From Gammaproteobacteria bacterium (GTDB lineage Bacteria > Pseudomonadota > Gammaproteobacteria > Pseudomonadales > Halieaceae), in assembly GCA_030427085.1 (NCBI GenBank), contig JAUHXH010000002.1, positions 124,001 through 188,000 on the forward strand: 64,000 bases of DNA, given 5' to 3'. Shown here piece by piece: positions 1 to 7,422 of this stretch (its first letter is position 1; each line of letters begins with the position of its first letter). A program made the translations under genes and the position numbers. The notes beneath the pieces are model-generated. The model was not told the origin of the DNA, searched no databases, and was given only the letters and a program-made list of their open reading frames with translations.

Positions 1-255
1 CGACACACACTGGCGAATGTTCATGCCGTCCAGGTTAAACAGGTGCTTGTCCCGCTCGCCGGGAACGCGGGCGTAGGCGCGGCCAAACCACTGGAATACC
101 TGTGGTGAGTTATCCTCCAGAGAGCACTGGATTTTGCGATTGAGCTTCAGGTAGCCCTCGGGGGTATCGGGGTCGATTTGCCCGGCGGAGGTGGTGGCGC
201 TGTAGGCGCCGATGAGGCTGGCCAGAGCCGGTGCAATGAAGCGGGTTAGGCGCAT
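1..255 (-). CDS. DUF1838 family protein, N-terminal part (cut by window edge)
   Basis: The reading frame starts with ATG at 255 (SD-like AGAGGA about 7 bases upstream) and runs off the left edge; 85 codons are visible. The first ~24 residues (MRLTRFIAPALASLIGAYSA and following) look like a cleavable export signal. The next part, with 'EGYLKLNRKIQCSLED', 'VFQWFGRAYARVPGE' and 'HLFNLDGMNIRQC', resembles the start of DUF1838 proteins, which have no assigned function. The gene is divergent from the DUF1330 gene and shares with it the perfect inverted repeat at 337-364, so it probably belongs to the same regulon. The C-terminal part is not in the window, so completeness cannot be judged. Confidence 0.65.
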   Translation of the reverse strand, partial: MRLTRFIAPALASLIGAYSATTSAGQIDPDTPEGYLKLNRKIQCSLEDNSPQVFQWFGRAYARVPGERDKHLFNLDGMNIRQCVS

Positions 256-336
256 GTGTCTATCCTCTTATCGATGAATTCTGTGTGCCGCCAGACGGCG
301 GCCTGTCTATTGCGCATGCTGACGGCACTATATAGT

Positions 337-364
337 ATGTTATATAGATATGGCAATATAACAT
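337..364. promoter_or_regulatory. Perfect inverted repeat, candidate regulon operator (site A)
   Basis: ATGTTATAT (337-345), ten bases, then ATATAACAT (356-364): a perfect 9-bp inverted repeat between two divergent genes. Read on the minus strand the right half continues as AATGTTATAT-n4-ATATC, the motif found at four other promoter regions in the first 15 kb. It ends 11 bases before the start codon of the DUF1330 gene, so a bound protein would block transcription or initiation. Confidence 0.6.
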
Positions 365-375
365 TTGGAGAGCGT

Positions 376-690
376 ATGGCGGCCTATGTGGTGGTGGAAG
401 CGCAAGTGAAAGATTGGCAAGCCTTTGCGGCATACGCCAGTGCAGTCCCGTCGCTGGTGGCTGAATTTGGCGGTGAATATCTGGTGCTGGGTGGTGAGTC
501 GGAAGTGCTTGAAGGCGCCTGGGGCGACACGCGTATCGTATTGCATCGCTGGCCGGACATGGACGCCGCTCGGCGTTTTTGGCACTCGGAAGCCTACCAG
601 CAGGCCAAGCGCTTGCGAGAGGGCACCGGGGAGTTCCGCGTGATGTTGGTCGCCGGGCAGCAGCGAGAAGTGCTGGAGGAAAAGTCATGA
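376..690 (+). CDS. DUF1330 family protein
   Basis: A 104-residue protein starting MAAYVVVEAQVKDWQAF, with the 'YLVLGGESEVLEG' and 'VLHRWPDMDAARRFWHSEAYQ' segments typical of DUF1330 proteins, small dimeric alpha/beta-barrel (ferredoxin-like) proteins of unknown function. I chose the ATG at 376 because it is preceded by TTGGAGAG and because longer starts would run through the inverted repeat at 337-364. Its last codons overlap the start of the nitrilase-like gene as ATGA, so the two are translationally coupled. DUF1330 and YciI-type folds often sit in catabolic operons as small isomerases or binding proteins; no specific substrate can be assigned. Confidence 0.8.
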   Translation: MAAYVVVEAQVKDWQAFAAYASAVPSLVAEFGGEYLVLGGESEVLEGAWGDTRIVLHRWPDMDAARRFWHSEAYQQAKRLREGTGEFRVMLVAGQQREVLEEKS

Positions 691-1742
691 GTACCTCGTC
701 GACGTGGGCAGCAGTAGCTTTGCAGATGCGCTGCGATGCTATCAACCGCTGCGCAACGGCCGAAGATGCCCGGGCGCAAATGCTGCGCAGCGTGCAGCGC
801 TGTGGTGATCTGATTCAGGGAACGCGGGCTTTTGTCGGCACCTTCTCTGGCGATCAGGTGCGGCTGGTTGTGTTGCCGGAATATTTCCTGAGTAGTTTCC
901 CGATGGGTGACACGCCAGATCGCTGGCTGGCCTATGCCTGTCTCGCGGACGACGGTCCAGAGTATGAGGCTCTGTCACAAGTGGCTCAGCAGAACGGCGT
1001 TTACCTGTCGGGCAACGTCTACGAGTCAGACCCGCACTTCCCCGGCTTGTATTTCCAGGCGAGCTTTATTATTTCCGACAGCGGAGAGCGCGTGCTGCGC
1101 TATCGCCGTCTGGTCAGCATGTTTGCGCCTACGCCGCACGACGTACTGGATCGTTATCTCGACGTTTACGGAGCGGACTCGCTGTTTCCTGTGGTCGATA
1201 CAGAATTGGGGCGCCTGGCCTGTGTCGCCTCCGAGGAAATCCTGTATCCCGAAATTACCCGCGCGCTGGCCTTGAACGGCGCGGAAGTGATCTGCCATTC
1301 CTCCAGTGAGGTCGGCAGTCCTCTGGCGACGCCAAAAAATATCGCGAAGCAGGCGCGGGCCTACGAAAACATGTTGTATGTGGTTTCCGCGAACAGTGCG
1401 GGAATCGAGGGTATTCCCTTCCCGGCGGCATCTACCGACGGCCATTCCCAGGTGGTGGATTACAAGGGGCGGCCGCTGGCCGAAGCGGGGTCGGGTGAAT
1501 CGATGTGTGCCGTGGCGGAAATCGACATCGCCGCGCTGCGCCGCACGCGGGCCAAGCCGGCGATGACCAACCTGCTGGCGCGCCAGCGTCTGGACCTGTT
1601 CCAGGAAACTTATCGGAAGGAGCACTACCCGGCGAACAACTTGCTCGACGAGGCGGGCGAGTTACGCCAGCCCGGTCGCGCGCACTACCTGGATACGCAG
1701 GCCCAGGTGATTGCCGACCTGCAGGCGCGGGGTGTGATCTAG
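687..1742 (+). CDS. Nitrilase/carbon-nitrogen hydrolase superfamily protein, catalytic residues substituted
   Basis: This 351-residue protein has the overall nitrilase fold signature: 'VVLPEYF' around Glu65 (first triad residue), the 'LRYRRLV' strand, and 'GRLACVASEEILYPEITR' followed by 'NGAEVI'. In active family members the triad is Glu-Lys-Cys, with Lys in a 'YRK' context and Cys six residues before the 'PE' pair. Here the Lys position is Arg141 and the Cys position is Ser182, with a displaced Cys179. It may therefore be non-catalytic or use altered chemistry. The ATG at 687 overlaps the previous stop (ATGA). Its stop codon overlaps the convergent stop of the GntR gene (CTAG at 1739-1742). 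A role in amide or nitrile hydrolysis is a family-level guess only. Confidence 0.75.
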   Translation: MSTSSTWAAVALQMRCDAINRCATAEDARAQMLRSVQRCGDLIQGTRAFVGTFSGDQVRLVVLPEYFLSSFPMGDTPDRWLAYACLADDGPEYEALSQVAQQNGVYLSGNVYESDPHFPGLYFQASFIISDSGERVLRYRRLVSMFAPTPHDVLDRYLDVYGADSLFPVVDTELGRLACVASEEILYPEITRALALNGAEVICHSSSEVGSPLATPKNIAKQARAYENMLYVVSANSAGIEGIPFPAASTDGHSQVVDYKGRPLAEAGSGESMCAVAEIDIAALRRTRAKPAMTNLLARQRLDLFQETYRKEHYPANNLLDEAGELRQPGRAHYLDTQAQVIADLQARGVI

Positions 1743-2515
1743 TCGATTTCCAGGTCCATCTTGTACTGGAAATGTTCCGGGTTGTAGAGCACGTGCATGT
1801 AGTCCCGCAGTTGCTCTTTCTTGCCCTTTTTGTGGTAAGAGCGGCGAATCAACGACAGCAGCGGGCTGCCCAGCGGAACTTCCAGCGCCTTGGCCAGCGC
1901 GTCGTCTGCGGCCACCGCGCTGAGGATTTGTGTAACGTGGGTAACTTCCAGGCCGTTTTCACGGAAGTAGGTCAGGCGCGGTTTGTTTTCGAACACTGAT
2001 TTGCGCCGGGGCATTTTTACGCCCGCCGTCCAGCTGGTGTAGTAGCCGAACTTGATGCCGTCGCGTTCCCGTACGCGCACCAGGTGCAGGGCAGTTTCGC
2101 CGGGCGCCAGCTCCAGTTCATCCCGAACATCCTGGGGCGGCTGCAGCATCTCACAACTCAGGATGATGGCATGGGAGTTGCGCGCCATGCTTTCGATTTC
2201 CTGCAGCATGCCCATCAAGGGTGCTTTCACCGGTTTCGGTGTGTACTGGTAAATGATGTGGGTGCCTTTCCCGCGACGCCGCTCCACCAGGCTCTCCGCT
2301 GCCAGTTCATCCATCGCCCGCTTGGCGGTGATACGAGACACCTTGAAGGTTTCAGAGAGTTGTTCTTCGGTGGGCATGCGTTCGCCGAACGGTAGTGTGC
2401 CGTTCAGGATCATGCCCTTCAGCAGGTCGTAGAGCTGAAAGTAGAGGGGCGTGGGGGATTCCTTGGAGAGGCCCTCTTTCGCGCGGGCGCTGAACAGTGT
2501 ATCCATTGACTGCAT
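1739..2515 (-). CDS. GntR/HutC-family transcriptional regulator (UTRA domain)
   Basis: The 258-residue protein has an N-terminal winged helix-turn-helix ('PLYFQLYDLLKGMILNGTL', 'MPTEEQLSETFKVSRITAKRAMDEL', 'VERRRGKGTHI', about residues 22-90) and a C-terminal UTRA effector domain ('LHLVRVRERDGIKFGYYTSW', 'LSLIRRSYHKKG'), the layout of HutC-subfamily regulators that sense small organic ligands. It is divergent from the MFS gene; the intergenic region 2516-2712 contains two copies of the recurrent AT-rich motif, as expected if the protein controls itself and the surrounding units. Whether it is the protein that binds the motif is inference; the LysR protein at 9.6 kb is an alternative. An internal ATG at 2506 is possible but has no SD. 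Confidence 0.9.
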   Translation of the reverse strand: MQSMDTLFSARAKEGLSKESPTPLYFQLYDLLKGMILNGTLPFGERMPTEEQLSETFKVSRITAKRAMDELAAESLVERRRGKGTHIIYQYTPKPVKAPLMGMLQEIESMARNSHAIILSCEMLQPPQDVRDELELAPGETALHLVRVRERDGIKFGYYTSWTAGVKMPRRKSVFENKPRLTYFRENGLEVTHVTQILSAVAADDALAKALEVPLGSPLLSLIRRSYHKKGKKEQLRDYMHVLYNPEHFQYKMDLEID

Positions 2516-2533
2516 GCGGGTAGCCTGTTTATT

Positions 2534-2553
2534 TGTATTAAAGATATAACATT
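2534..2553 (-). promoter_or_regulatory. Candidate regulon operator (site B)
   Basis: On the minus strand this reads AATGTTATAT-CTTTAATACA, matching site D at 3941 in 17 of 20 positions by eye. It lies 19 bases upstream of the GntR start, fitting autoregulation. Confidence 0.5.
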
Positions 2554-2600
2554 CTATGACAAAAGCCTGGGGGAGTGCTATGCTTTGCCGGCAAATGAGA

Positions 2601-2622
2601 TATTGTTATTACAATAGATCAA
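2601..2622 (+). promoter_or_regulatory. Palindrome and weak regulon motif (site C)
   Basis: TATTGT-TATT-ACAATA (2601-2616) is a perfect 6-4-6 palindrome; the stretch 2602-2622 also matches the regulon motif at about 14 of 21 positions. It lies about 90 bases upstream of the MFS gene in the divergent GntR-MFS intergenic region. Confidence 0.4.
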
Positions 2623-2712
2623 TATTGGGGTGCTGACAGTCGGTGAGAAACTGTTCGGCATGAAAGACTTCGACAGCGCCTTGAACTAACAATCGTAGCA
2701 TTTGGAATGATA

Positions 2713-3936
2713 ATGAAAAATCCTGCCGCCTGGGCTGTTGCCCTGTTTGCCTGTCTCGCACTGATGATCAGCAACGGCATGACCTTATCTGGTCTGTCGG
2801 TTTACGACGTGCAATTCATCGAAGAATTCGGTTGGTCGATGGGCGAAATCAAATTTCGCGACATGATCACACTGGCGCTCACCGGCCTGCTCGCCCCCTT
2901 TATTGGCGTGTTTATCGATCGGTATGGGGTGCGCAAGTGCATGGCCGTTGGCTGGGTTGTGCTGATCGCGGCCTACTGGTTTTACAGTCAGCTTCAAACG
3001 CTGGCGGATATGTACTGGATCCACGCCGCGTTCTCTTTCGTGCTGGTCATGTGTGGCCTCAATGCCGCCGTTATTCTCGTGTCGAACTGGTTCGTGAAAT
3101 ACCGTGGCACCGCTATTGGTATCGCCCTGATGGGCACCAGCCTGGGCGGCGCGATCCTGCCCCAGTATGGCACGGCGATGATCGAGGCCAGGGGTTGGCC
3201 GGCAGCCTTTCAGGTGGCCATGATTTTCCCGGCGGTGCTGTTGCTGATCACCGTGTTTGTACTGCGTGACCGGCCGCAATCTGCCGGTGCTGCCGCGGGC
3301 GCGGTGGATCCGGACCTGGCCGCCTCAGGCGTGCCTTATCGGGAGGCTATTCGCAGCCGCACTTTTTGGGCGCTGGCGCTGATCGCCATGTCTACTTTCT
3401 ACACTGTGCTGGGCGTACAGGCGCATGTCTTCAAGTACATGAGTGACGCCGGTTTCACTCCGCAAGTGGCTACCAACGCAATCAGCACGTTCTTCCTGTG
3501 CGCGCTGGTGGGCAAATTTGTCTTTGGCTTTCTCAGTGACTTCCTCGACGGTAAAAAAGTGTTTTACGGGAACATCGCTGTGATGCTGGTGGGTTCGGTA
3601 ATCCTCGCTCGCATGGACCTCAGCCTGATCTGGGTTGCCGTGGTGACCTTCGGTCTGGGTTGGGGCGGTGTTTACACCGTGTTGCAGCTAACCGTGATGA
3701 ACACCTTTGGCACGCGGGACGCAGGAAAAATCCTCGGCACCATTACCATCCTCGACGCGCTGGGCGGTGGCCTGGGTATCTGGCTGACGGGCGTAATGTT
3801 CGATGCCACGGGGAGTTACGAGATGCCTTTTGCTATTTTCTCCGGACTGGTGATATTTGCCCTGCTGTGTCTGACGCAGGTGCGGCCACTCTCTGATCAG
3901 GCGATCAAAGGGCTTGCGCCGAATTCCGGCATGTAG
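2713..3936 (+). CDS. MFS transporter, oxalate/formate- or monocarboxylate-type
   Basis: About 407 residues with twelve hydrophobic segments. The loop 'DRYGVRKCMAVG' after the second helix is the MFS signature, and 'NWFVKYRGTAIGIALMGTSLGGAILP' after helix four is characteristic of the oxalate:formate antiporter/monocarboxylate porter-like group, which carries organic anions. The ATG at 2713 is preferred over the ATG at 2707 because TTTGGA (2701-2706) gives a normal spacing only for 2713. It is probably the inner-membrane carrier for the substrate of this cluster. The upstream region contains sites B and C, and site D follows immediately after the stop codon. Confidence 0.88.
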   Translation: MKNPAAWAVALFACLALMISNGMTLSGLSVYDVQFIEEFGWSMGEIKFRDMITLALTGLLAPFIGVFIDRYGVRKCMAVGWVVLIAAYWFYSQLQTLADMYWIHAAFSFVLVMCGLNAAVILVSNWFVKYRGTAIGIALMGTSLGGAILPQYGTAMIEARGWPAAFQVAMIFPAVLLLITVFVLRDRPQSAGAAAGAVDPDLAASGVPYREAIRSRTFWALALIAMSTFYTVLGVQAHVFKYMSDAGFTPQVATNAISTFFLCALVGKFVFGFLSDFLDGKKVFYGNIAVMLVGSVILARMDLSLIWVAVVTFGLGWGGVYTVLQLTVMNTFGTRDAGKILGTITILDALGGGLGIWLTGVMFDATGSYEMPFAIFSGLVIFALLCLTQVRPLSDQAIKGLAPNSGM

Positions 3937-3940
3937 TTAT

Positions 3941-3961
3941 AATGTTATATCTTTATATCAT
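3941..3961 (+). promoter_or_regulatory. Candidate regulon operator (site D)
   Basis: ATGTTATATC-TTTATATCAT (3942-3961) is an imperfect palindrome of the form ATGnTATA-n4-TATAnCAT. It is the copy closest to the consensus of the recurring motif, and lies 39 bases upstream of the membrane-protein start at 4001, only a few bases after the MFS stop, so the membrane protein may have its own regulated promoter. Confidence 0.55.
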
Positions 3962-4000
3962 TTAAACTGCTCGCCCTGGCGAGACCGGAGGACTGACAAC

Positions 4001-4681
4001 ATGATCATTACCGAACTGGCTGTGCTGCGCTGGCTGCACATTGTCGCAATGGTCTACTGGTTAGGTGGCGAGTGGGGTGTGTTCCAGACTTCTCGCTGCG
4101 TCATCGATCGCAAGCTGTCGATGGACGAGCGCCGCCGACACATGGAAACGGCCTATCGCATCGATATCCTGGCCCGGACCGGCATTATCATGCTGTTCCC
4201 CCTGGGGATGCACATGGGGCACATCTGGGGTGTTCAGCCCTACGGTGGCGCCTTCCTCTGGGCCATGTGGGCCTTCTTTATCGGTTGGCTGCTGCTGTGC
4301 TGGGCGGCCTTTTACTTCCGCGAAACCGACCGCGGCATCATGCTCACCCTGTGGGACGAGCGTATTCGCTACCTGGCGATTCCCGCCATGTTTATCGCAG
4401 GGGTGGCATCCCTCATGGGCTACGGTCCCTTTAACGCCGGAGAAATGCAGAAATGGTTTTCAGCCAAGGTGCTGATTTTCAGCCTGCTGTTGGTCATCGG
4501 CCTGAAGTTGCGCTTCATCATGCGTGAGTGGACCGAAATGTTCCGTGTGCTCGCTGCCGGCCCCAACCCGGAAGTGGAAAATACGCTGGAGAAATCACTG
4601 CGAGTGGGTCGCGGCCTGGCTTATGTGTACTGGATTGGCATTGGCACCGTAGCCTTCCTGGGTGCGACCAAGCCGTTCTGA
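4001..4681 (+). CDS. Multi-pass inner-membrane protein with N-terminal His-containing helix (CopD/PuuD-like)
   Basis: A 226-residue protein with about five to six membrane segments. The first helix 'LRWLHIVAMVYWLGGEWG' places His13 in a 'WLH...W.GG' context like that of the CopD-type and urate-oxidase N-terminal (PuuD) membrane domains, and further histidines (His47, His71, His74) lie near the second and third helices, so a haem- or metal-binding membrane domain is possible. Start at 4001 is supported by GGAGGAC just upstream. Function is unknown. Its position behind the MFS gene and the regulon motif suggests a part in respiration-linked oxidation or uptake of the pathway substrate, but this is speculation. 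Confidence 0.6.
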   Translation: MIITELAVLRWLHIVAMVYWLGGEWGVFQTSRCVIDRKLSMDERRRHMETAYRIDILARTGIIMLFPLGMHMGHIWGVQPYGGAFLWAMWAFFIGWLLLCWAAFYFRETDRGIMLTLWDERIRYLAIPAMFIAGVASLMGYGPFNAGEMQKWFSAKVLIFSLLLVIGLKLRFIMREWTEMFRVLAAGPNPEVENTLEKSLRVGRGLAYVYWIGIGTVAFLGATKPF

Positions 4682-4698
4682 GTTGCATGCTGTTCACG

Positions 4699-4729
4699 AA
4701 AAAGGGCCGCATTTAGCGGCCCTTTTTTT
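4699..4729. terminator. Bidirectional intrinsic terminator
   Basis: GGGCCGC (4704-4710), loop ATTTA, GCGGCCC (4716-4722), followed by seven T; preceded by five A, so it works on both strands between the convergent membrane-protein and deacetylase genes. Confidence 0.9.
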
Positions 4730-4751
4730 GTGTGGGGTGGAGTCGGGGCAA

Positions 4752-5672
4752 TCAGATATTGATATGTCCCAACAGCTCACCGGGCGCTGCGCAGAACACA
4801 CCATCGTGACCAGTGATGTACGCCAGCGCCTCCTCCAGTTTGCCGATCCGGTGTGGCTGGCCCAGCATCCAGGGATGTAGATTCAGCGCGAGAATGCGCC
4901 CGCTGCCACTGCGTTCTGCCTCCTCCAGCAGGAAATCACAGGCGTCGCAGACCTGCTCCTGCCAGGATTGCTCCGAGTGGCCGTTGTTCATGATCACGAA
5001 GCGGTCTTCCAGTTCATTGGACAGGGGCATGGCCCACAGCCCGCCGTTGGCAGTATTGAAGCGGTAGGGCATATCGTCATTGACCCAGTCGCAGAAGTAC
5101 TCAATACCGTTTTCCACCAGTAGTTCAGGGGTGTTTTCGCTCTCATTGCGAACAGGACTGAGCCAGCCGGTCACCGGAGAGGGTGACACGGCTCGTAGTG
5201 CCGCGAGCGCGTCCACCACCAGTTTGCGCTCCTCGTCCACATCCTGCCCACCGTAATGCAGGGCATCCATGTGCAGGCCGTGGCCCATAATTTCATCCCC
5301 GCGCTCCGCGATGGTGCCAATCAATTGGGGTGCGCGATCAACCAGGGCGCCGTTGATGGCAAAACTCGGTCGAATGCCGTAGCGGTCAAACGCTTTCAGG
5401 AAACGGTAGATGCCAACCCGATTGCCGTAGTCCCGCAGGCTGAAATGGCGCAGGTCGGGGTAGGGCATTGTCATGCCACCTGGCACGGCAAAGGGTTTGC
5501 CCTGCTGGTTCAGGGGATAAAACTGCAGGCAGACGTTAACCCATAAGGCCAGTGGCTTGCCGTGCGGCCATGCGATGGCGGGCCGTTCGCTGAGCATCGA
5601 CCACTCGTAACGGTCGTGGTCCATGCCGTAGCGCCGGTGTGGATATTCAAGATGTTCGCGATCCAGCGTCAT
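4752..5672 (-). CDS. Polysaccharide deacetylase-family protein (PuuE/allantoinase-like subgroup), copy 1
   Basis: 306 residues. The 'SLRDYGNRVGIYRFLKAFDRYGI' segment (78-100), 'PSFAINGALVDRAPQLI' and 'GDEIMGHGLHMD' (126-136, metal-ligand His in HGLH) place it in the NodB-fold group that contains PuuE allantoinases and related C-N hydrolases, not in the chitin deacetylases. It is the last gene of a three-gene minus-strand unit (hydrolase, deacetylase 2, deacetylase 1); its ATG overlaps the preceding stop as ATGA. By context it may hydrolyse a cyclic amide, N-carbamoyl or formamide bond. The two deacetylases are homologous to each other, but clearly diverged. Confidence 0.82.
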   Translation of the reverse strand: MTLDREHLEYPHRRYGMDHDRYEWSMLSERPAIAWPHGKPLALWVNVCLQFYPLNQQGKPFAVPGGMTMPYPDLRHFSLRDYGNRVGIYRFLKAFDRYGIRPSFAINGALVDRAPQLIGTIAERGDEIMGHGLHMDALHYGGQDVDEERKLVVDALAALRAVSPSPVTGWLSPVRNESENTPELLVENGIEYFCDWVNDDMPYRFNTANGGLWAMPLSNELEDRFVIMNNGHSEQSWQEQVCDACDFLLEEAERSGSGRILALNLHPWMLGQPHRIGKLEEALAYITGHDGVFCAAPGELLGHINI

Positions 5673-6586
5673 GCGGAGGCCTCCTGCGCGGCGATGGCGG
5701 CCTGGGCCTCATCGTAGTGATGTTGCAGATAGTGCTCGGCAATTTCCCGCCCGGTGGTCACCCACACATCGGAGTGGCCGGTGATGTATTCCAGCGCTTC
5801 CTCGAAGGCCTTCAGGCGATGCGGGCAGCTCACCTGGTAGTTGTGCGTGGGGATGCACATCACCGTGCCGTTGTCCGCACCTTCCTGGTACAGGCGATCG
5901 AAATTATCTTTCAGCATCTGTCCGTAGCGTCGCGGTTCGATCTTGTTCACCACGTAGGCGATGGTGTCGTTCATCTCCAGCGAATACGGAATTGACGCAA
6001 AGCGCTGGCCACCGCGAACCGTTATCGGAGTAGGTTGGTCGTCGTGGAACAGGTCGCAGGTATAGATGCCGCCTGCTTCCGCGAATAAATCGATGGTGTG
6101 TTCCGAATGGGACAGGGCCGGTGCCAGATAGCCGGCCGGTTTGCGGCCCGTGTGCTTTTCGATGGTGTCGATCGAGTCCTGGATCATTTCCCGCTCCTGC
6201 TCCTCCGACAGTCCGTAGGTGTAGCGGGTGTTGTAGATGCCGTGGCTGAAGAATTCCCAGTCCCGCTCCAGGCACATCTGGATGATTTCCGGATGGTGGT
6301 CGCACAGGGCGGTGGACAGGGAGATGGAGCCGCGGATGTTGTAGCGGTCCAGCACCTCCATCTGTCGTACATGGCCGACCCGATTGCCGTAGTCGCGGAT
6401 ACTGTAGCCGGGCGTTGCGGGGTAGGGCTGGGGCCAGGCTTTGCGGTGCGGGTTGGCCGGCGGATTGAGTTCGTAAAACTCGATGTTGGGCGCTACCCAG
6501 AAGGCGATGCGTGCACCGCCGGGCCAGGTGATTTTCGGACGCCCTTCCCAGGGCCAGTAGTCGTACAGTCCGGGATCGGCTTTCAT
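5669..6586 (-). CDS. Polysaccharide deacetylase-family protein (PuuE/allantoinase-like subgroup), copy 2
   Basis: 305 residues starting MKADPGLYDYWPWEGRPK. It has the subgroup landmarks 'YSIRDYGNRVGHVRQMEVLDRY' (61-82), 'EFFSHGIYNTRYTYG' (111-125, SHG metal motif), 'GYLAPALSHSEHT' and the late 'CIPTHNYQVSCPHRLKAFEEAL' segment. CAGGAG precedes the ATG at 6586; longer upstream frames would run into the hydrolase gene. It is coupled to copy 1 (ATGA) and lies 20 bases after the cysteine hydrolase. Two different deacetylase-fold enzymes in one operon suggest either a heteromer or two successive C-N bond hydrolyses. Confidence 0.82.
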   Translation of the reverse strand: MKADPGLYDYWPWEGRPKITWPGGARIAFWVAPNIEFYELNPPANPHRKAWPQPYPATPGYSIRDYGNRVGHVRQMEVLDRYNIRGSISLSTALCDHHPEIIQMCLERDWEFFSHGIYNTRYTYGLSEEQEREMIQDSIDTIEKHTGRKPAGYLAPALSHSEHTIDLFAEAGGIYTCDLFHDDQPTPITVRGGQRFASIPYSLEMNDTIAYVVNKIEPRRYGQMLKDNFDRLYQEGADNGTVMCIPTHNYQVSCPHRLKAFEEALEYITGHSDVWVTTGREIAEHYLQHHYDEAQAAIAAQEASA

Positions 6587-6606
6587 CGTTAGGCTCCTGT
6601 GAGCAA

Positions 6607-7275
6607 TCAGGCCTTGCGGCTGTCCAGCCAGTCGAACACTTCCTGTACGTCCAGCACATCGGCGTACTTGATGGCGAGGTCGGTCAGGTTGGCGAAGTGG
6701 TAGGACTCGTGTTTGTCGGCCACACATTCTTCGGGGACGATGGTGCGGTAACCGCGTGACAGGGAGTCTACCGCGGTGGCCCGAATGCAGCCCGAGGTGG
6801 AGCCGCCGGTAATGACCACTGTGTCCACTTTGTGCCACACGCACAGGGATTGCAGCTGCGTTTCAAAAAATGCCGAGGGCATTTTTTTGCAGTAAATAAC
6901 GTCTTTTTCGCGATCGATTTCCAGCCGGTCATCGAACTCGGCGCGCTGTGAATCGAATTTGATGTTCTGCAGGGAATCCGGTGTGTCGGTGCGCGTACCC
7001 CAGATGCCGCAATCCTCTCCGGATTCCATGTAGGCCACGTGGGTCCAAACGACGGGCCAGCCCAGTGCACGGAATTTTTTCGCCAGTGTGTCGGTGTATT
7101 CCATCTGCCGTGGGTCGGTTTCGTAGGCGGTTTTGAACAGGTCGGTGCGGGTGTATGCCTTCTGGGGGTCCACATTGACCAGGATGGCTTTGTCGCCAAA
7201 ACCGAATCGCGCCCGGGACGGGTTGGCTTTCAAATCCTGGTAGATCTGGCGGGCGGTTTTGTCGCTGGTTTCCAT
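6607..7275 (-). CDS. Isochorismatase-family cysteine hydrolase (amidase type)
   Basis: 222 residues with the Asp-Lys-Cys triad of the isochorismatase-like superfamily: Asp36 in 'LVNVDPQKAY', Lys130/131 in 'YCKKMPSAF' and Cys163 after the cis-peptide segment in 'VVITGGSTSGCIRATAVDSLSRGY'. The Cys nucleophile and the GGSTSGC context fit N-carbamoylsarcosine amidase or maleamate amidohydrolase-type enzymes that release ammonia from amides or ureido acids. The ATG at 7275 follows AGGAAG. The gene is first in its unit and divergent from the CoA-transferase; site E lies between them. The physiological substrate is unknown. Confidence 0.88.
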   Translation of the reverse strand: METSDKTARQIYQDLKANPSRARFGFGDKAILVNVDPQKAYTRTDLFKTAYETDPRQMEYTDTLAKKFRALGWPVVWTHVAYMESGEDCGIWGTRTDTPDSLQNIKFDSQRAEFDDRLEIDREKDVIYCKKMPSAFFETQLQSLCVWHKVDTVVITGGSTSGCIRATAVDSLSRGYRTIVPEECVADKHESYHFANLTDLAIKYADVLDVQEVFDWLDSRKA

Positions 7276-7333
7276 GGGGTGATGCTTCCTGTGAGGTGGG
7301 TCAATTTGCCGCGGTGGGCGCAGTTTGCTTATA

Positions 7334-7354
7334 TTGATATAAAAACATAACATT
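7334..7354 (-). promoter_or_regulatory. Candidate regulon operator (site E)
   Basis: On the minus strand AATGTTATG-TTTTTATATCAA matches site D at about 18 of 21 positions. It lies between the divergent cysteine-hydrolase (7275) and CoA-transferase (7423) genes and could control both. Confidence 0.55.
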
Positions 7355-7422
7355 AATACAATATGCGGGCGCCGGGCAAGTCTGCGGCGCCTGAATGAAC
7401 TTTACTGCAACGGGTTTCTTAC

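Noticed and set aside
256-375. N-terminal extension of the DUF1330 frame by 40 codons
   Set aside because: It would pass through the perfect inverted repeat at 337-364 and has no SD; the family sequence starts at 376.
579-686. Extension of the nitrilase-like frame upstream of 687
   Set aside because: Fully inside the DUF1330 gene in another frame; ATG 687 with ATGA overlap matches the family N-terminus.
1026-1625. Long open frame on the minus strand opposite the nitrilase-like gene
   Set aside because: Antisense shadow in a GC-rich gene; Arg/Gly/His-rich product without family resemblance. The same applies to the long antisense frames at 15727-16560, 16621-17685, 24777-25208, 38692-39570 and 59665-61353.
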